A DNA stretch of 64,000 bases from a virus. The notes beneath the pieces are model-generated. The model searched no databases and was not told the DNA's origin. It saw only the letters and a program-made list of their open reading frames with translations. Position numbers and translations under genes: made by a program. The stretch spans positions 1 to 64,000 of IMG/VR virus record IMGVR_UViG_3300034082_003278. One strand, written 5' to 3'. Below, piece after piece: positions 61,711 to 64,000 of this stretch (positions are counted from its first letter, which is position 1; each line of letters starts with the position of its first letter).

Positions 61711-64000
61711 ATGGCTCAAAATATAATCAACTATGGTGAAAGCCCAAACGACGGCGAAGGTGACAGCCTTCGCACTGCGTTTATAAAAACTGACGACAAT
61801 TTCGATCAGATTTGGGCAACAGGACCAGTTGGTAGCAACGTAACCATACTGAACAACACCATTGGAGTGGTGAATACCAACGGAAATCTAATACTGAGTC
61901 CCAATGGTATCGGTGTAATACAAACCAATAGCAAATTGGTACCACGTGTAACAAACACCTATGATCTTGGGTCAGCTAATCTAAGATATCGTTCGGCCTA
62001 TATCGGAGCCGGCGGCCTTAATGTCAGCGGAAATGTATCTGCAGACTATTTTATTGGCAACGGTAGTCAGTTGACCGGGCTGCCCCAAGGCTATGGCAAC
62101 GCCAACGTGGCTGATTATTTGCCAACATATACTGGAAACTTAAGAAGTTTAACTGGTAATGTAATTACCACTGGGAATATTGCTGCAAATTATTTTGTTG
62201 GCAACGGTAGTCAGTTGACTGGGCTGCCCCAAGGCTATGGCAACGCCAACGTGGCTAATTATTTGCCAACATATACTGGCAATCTGGCCGCTGGAAATTT
62301 AACTGTTTCATCTGGATCTGACACATGGACTATATCGGGTCAATTTCTCACTGGGCCTGGCGGTGCATATTGGCACAGTCATCCAGAACAAGGCACTGAC
62401 GATTTTGTCAGCGCACCCGGATCCGACATTAGAATACAATCCATTGATGCTGACAGTGTTGTAGAATCTCAAATCAGCTTGACCGGCATTGACATCGAAC
62501 TTATTGTTGTCAATGGAATAACTAAAACTTGGAGATTCACCGAGTCTGGTACTAGTGAGATGCCCGGAGACATTGTACCAATAGTAACATTGGGTGCCAG
62601 TGCCGACGTTGGTAATATAACTAATCCTTGGGACAACGCCTACATATCCGGCAACATCCAATCTGGAAATGTTTCTGCAACAGGCAATATCACTGCCAAC
62701 TACTATATCGGCGACGGCAGTCTGTTGACAGGAATTTCTGCTGTTGACGGAGCAACTGGACCACAAGGACCACAAGGCCCTGGTGGAGCCACCGGTGCCA
62801 GCGGACCTGCAGGTACCACAGGACCACAAGGACCCACAGGTGCTACAGGTGCGTCGGGACCAACAGGTGCAACAGGTGCAGGCGCCACAGGTGCTAGTGG
62901 ACTTACAGGTACTACAGGACCCCAAGGTCCTACAGGAGCAACTGGCCTGCAAGGCGATATTGGCTCAACTGGTCTCGATGGAGCTACTGGATTTGACGGA
63001 GCAACTGGCCTGCAAGGCAATGCTGGAGCAACTGGACTAGCCGGAGCAACTGGACTAGCTGGAGCAACCGGACTAGCCGGAGCCACTGGCCCACAAGGGC
63101 CACAAGGATCAACTGGTGCGTCAGGTATTCAAGGCGATGTAGGTGCCACAGGTGCGTCTGGACTAACAGGTACAACAGGGCCACAAGGACCCATTGGAGC
63201 AACAGGTGCATCAGGTCTTACAGGTACAACAGGGCCACAAGGATCAACTGGTGCGTCAGGTATTCAAGGCGATGTAGGTGCCACAGGTGCGTCTGGACTA
63301 ACAGGTACAACAGGGCCACAAGGGCCCATTGGAGCAACAGGTGCATCAGGTCTTACAGGTACAACAGGGCCACAAGGGCCACAAGGACCCATTGGAGCAA
63401 CAGGTGCGTCAGGTATTCAAGGCGATGTAGGTGCCACAGGTGCGTCTGGACTAACAGGTACAACAGGGCCACAAGGGCCACAAGGACCCATTGGAGCTAC
63501 TGGTGCGTCAGGCATTCAAGGCAATGTAGGTGCAACTGGTTTAGATGGAGCCACTGGACCACAGGGAGATGTAGGTGCTACAGGATTGGATGGAGCCACT
63601 GGGGTAGATGGAGCCACTGGACCACAAGGCGATGTAGGAGCAACTGGTGCGTCAGGTATTCAAGGCAATGTAGGTGCCACAGGTGCGTCAGGTATTCAAG
63701 GCGATGTAGGAGCAACCGGTGCGTCAGGACTTACAGGTACAACAGGCCCACAAGGACCACAAGGACCCATTGGAGCAACGGGACCACAAGGACCACAAGG
63801 ACCCACGGGAGCAACGGGACCACAAGGACCACAAGGACCCACGGGAGCAACCGGTGCAACCGGAGCAGGTGCAACTGGAGCAACTGGACCACAAGGACCA
63901 CAGGGATTTGATGGCGCTACAGGTCCAGGAGCAACCGGTGCATCAGGTGTACAAGGTGCAACCGGAGCCACCGGAATACAGGGTAATGTAGGTGCCACAG
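61711..64000 (+). CDS. Collagen-like tail fibre/adhesin, 3' end outside window
   Basis: At least 763 residues. An N-terminal tail-attachment part ([25 protein letters not shown]) precedes beta-rich repeats with [17 protein letters not shown] twice and [13 protein letters not shown] once. From about residue 345 on come Gly-X-Y triplets ([28 protein letters not shown]) forming a long collagen-like rod. Such rods hold phage receptor-binding tips. The tip domain lies beyond the window. Confidence 0.9.
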   Translation, partial: MAQNIINYGESPNDGEGDSLRTAFIKTDDNFDQIWATGPVGSNVTILNNTIGVVNTNGNLILSPNGIGVIQTNSKLVPRVTNTYDLGSANLRYRSAYIGAGGLNVSGNVSADYFIGNGSQLTGLPQGYGNANVADYLPTYTGNLRSLTGNVITTGNIAANYFVGNGSQLTGLPQGYGNANVANYLPTYTGNLAAGNLTVSSGSDTWTISGQFLTGPGGAYWHSHPEQGTDDFVSAPGSDIRIQSIDADSVVESQISLTGIDIELIVVNGITKTWRFTESGTSEMPGDIVPIVTLGASADVGNITNPWDNAYISGNIQSGNVSATGNITANYYIGDGSLLTGISAVDGATGPQGPQGPGGATGASGPAGTTGPQGPTGATGASGPTGATGAGATGASGLTGTTGPQGPTGATGLQGDIGSTGLDGATGFDGATGLQGNAGATGLAGATGLAGATGLAGATGPQGPQGSTGASGIQGDVGATGASGLTGTTGPQGPIGATGASGLTGTTGPQGSTGASGIQGDVGATGASGLTGTTGPQGPIGATGASGLTGTTGPQGPQGPIGATGASGIQGDVGATGASGLTGTTGPQGPQGPIGATGASGIQGNVGATGLDGATGPQGDVGATGLDGATGVDGATGPQGDVGATGASGIQGNVGATGASGIQGDVGATGASGLTGTTGPQGPQGPIGATGPQGPQGPTGATGPQGPQGPTGATGATGAGATGATGPQGPQGFDGATGPGATGASGVQGATGATGIQGNVGAT
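62046..62278 (+). repeat. Two near-identical ~92-base direct repeats in fibre gene
   Basis: 62049-62139 and 62190-62280 encode almost the same [19 protein letters not shown](D/N)YLPTYTGN unit, 141 bases apart. Suggests recent duplication or gene conversion. Confidence 0.75.
63106..63375 (+). repeat. 135-base tandem repeat in collagen-like region
   Basis: GGATCAACTGGTGCG begins units at 63106 and 63241, each 45 codons (15 triplets), nearly the same, and a partial third follows. Keeps frame and triplet phase, so copy changes would lengthen the rod without breaking it. Confidence 0.75.

Noticed and set aside
63106-63520. Regular repeats considered as a CRISPR array
   Set aside because: The repeats are in-frame Gly-X-Y coding units without unique spacers, leader or cas genes.
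62703-63998. Pro/Ala-rich minus-strand frames opposite the collagen-like region
   Set aside because: They are the reverse of Gly-X-Y repeats and show the expected PVAP pattern. They are shadows of the fibre gene.
1-64000. Global reassignment of TAG, suggested by the in-frame amber in the ferredoxin
   Set aside because: TAG clearly ends several well-supported genes (829-1407, 19116-20999, 28166-29902, 37546-38556, 52027-52620), so it works as a stop here.

Overview
This window looks like part of the genome of a large, uncultivated tailed bacteriophage (class Caudoviricetes) with T4-like gene content. The evidence is: a pectate-lyase-type tailspike, a PAAR tail-tip protein followed by a large tail-associated protein, a collagen-like fibre running off the right edge, class Ia ribonucleotide reductase, an ATP-dependent DNA ligase, a PD-(D/E)XK nuclease, Hsp20, a UV-damage endonuclease, and dozens of tiny genes joined by ATGA overlaps. 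Host-like genes (a TctC/Bug solute-binding protein, a phasin, an Hc1-like histone, ErpA) point to a proteobacterial host, perhaps betaproteobacterial. That is inference. TAG, TAA and TGA all end genes, so there is no sign of global stop reassignment. I saw no tRNA, rRNA or CRISPR.

Layout. 1-7.3 kb: structural/virion-associated genes, including two proteins with a shared capsid-targeting-like N-terminus, iscU-iscA, a nuclease and a tailspike. 7.3-13.7 kb: nrdA and nrdB, separated by a secreted Cys-rich protein and a class II aldolase, then a D-amino-acid dehydrogenase and glutaredoxin. 13.7-18.5 kb: an accessory island (methyltransferase, TctC-like protein, sulfotransferase-like protein, 2OG hydroxylase, PP-loop enzyme). 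18.6-21 kb: PAAR tail-tip cluster. 21-27.5 kb: early-type small genes, DNA ligase, then heme oxygenase plus a ferredoxin-dependent bilin reductase. 27.8-32.9 kb: membrane coiled-coil protein, ClpX, ribosomal protein S21, Hsp20 and ClpS. 32.9-38.6 kb: an island of overlapping genes (glycosyltransferase-like protein, nucleotide-sugar dehydrogenase, 2OG oxygenase, amidinotransferase, UV endonuclease). 38.9-43.1 kb: phasin, two ClpP proteases and a third protein with the tag-like N-terminus. 43.2-61.6 kb: about 45 small early-type genes with a ParB-like protein, a cell-wall hydrolase, histone-like protein, homing endonuclease, a ferredoxin broken by an amber codon, IF-1, superoxide dismutase and ErpA. 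61.7-64 kb: collagen-like fibre.

The genes suggest a phage that manages host proteostasis (ClpX, ClpS, two ClpPs, Hsp20 behind a ROSE-like RNA thermometer), translation (S21, IF-1, an L7/L12-like domain), iron-sulfur and oxygen chemistry (IscU, IscA, ErpA, glutaredoxin, SOD, ferredoxin, heme-to-bilin pathway) and nucleotide supply (RNR). Many early genes are driven by near-identical sigma70 promoter/leader cassettes with exactly 17-nt spacers. A different element, AATAAATA placed 4-6 nt before start codons that lack a Shine-Dalgarno, precedes some other genes and may be a late promoter producing leaderless messages.
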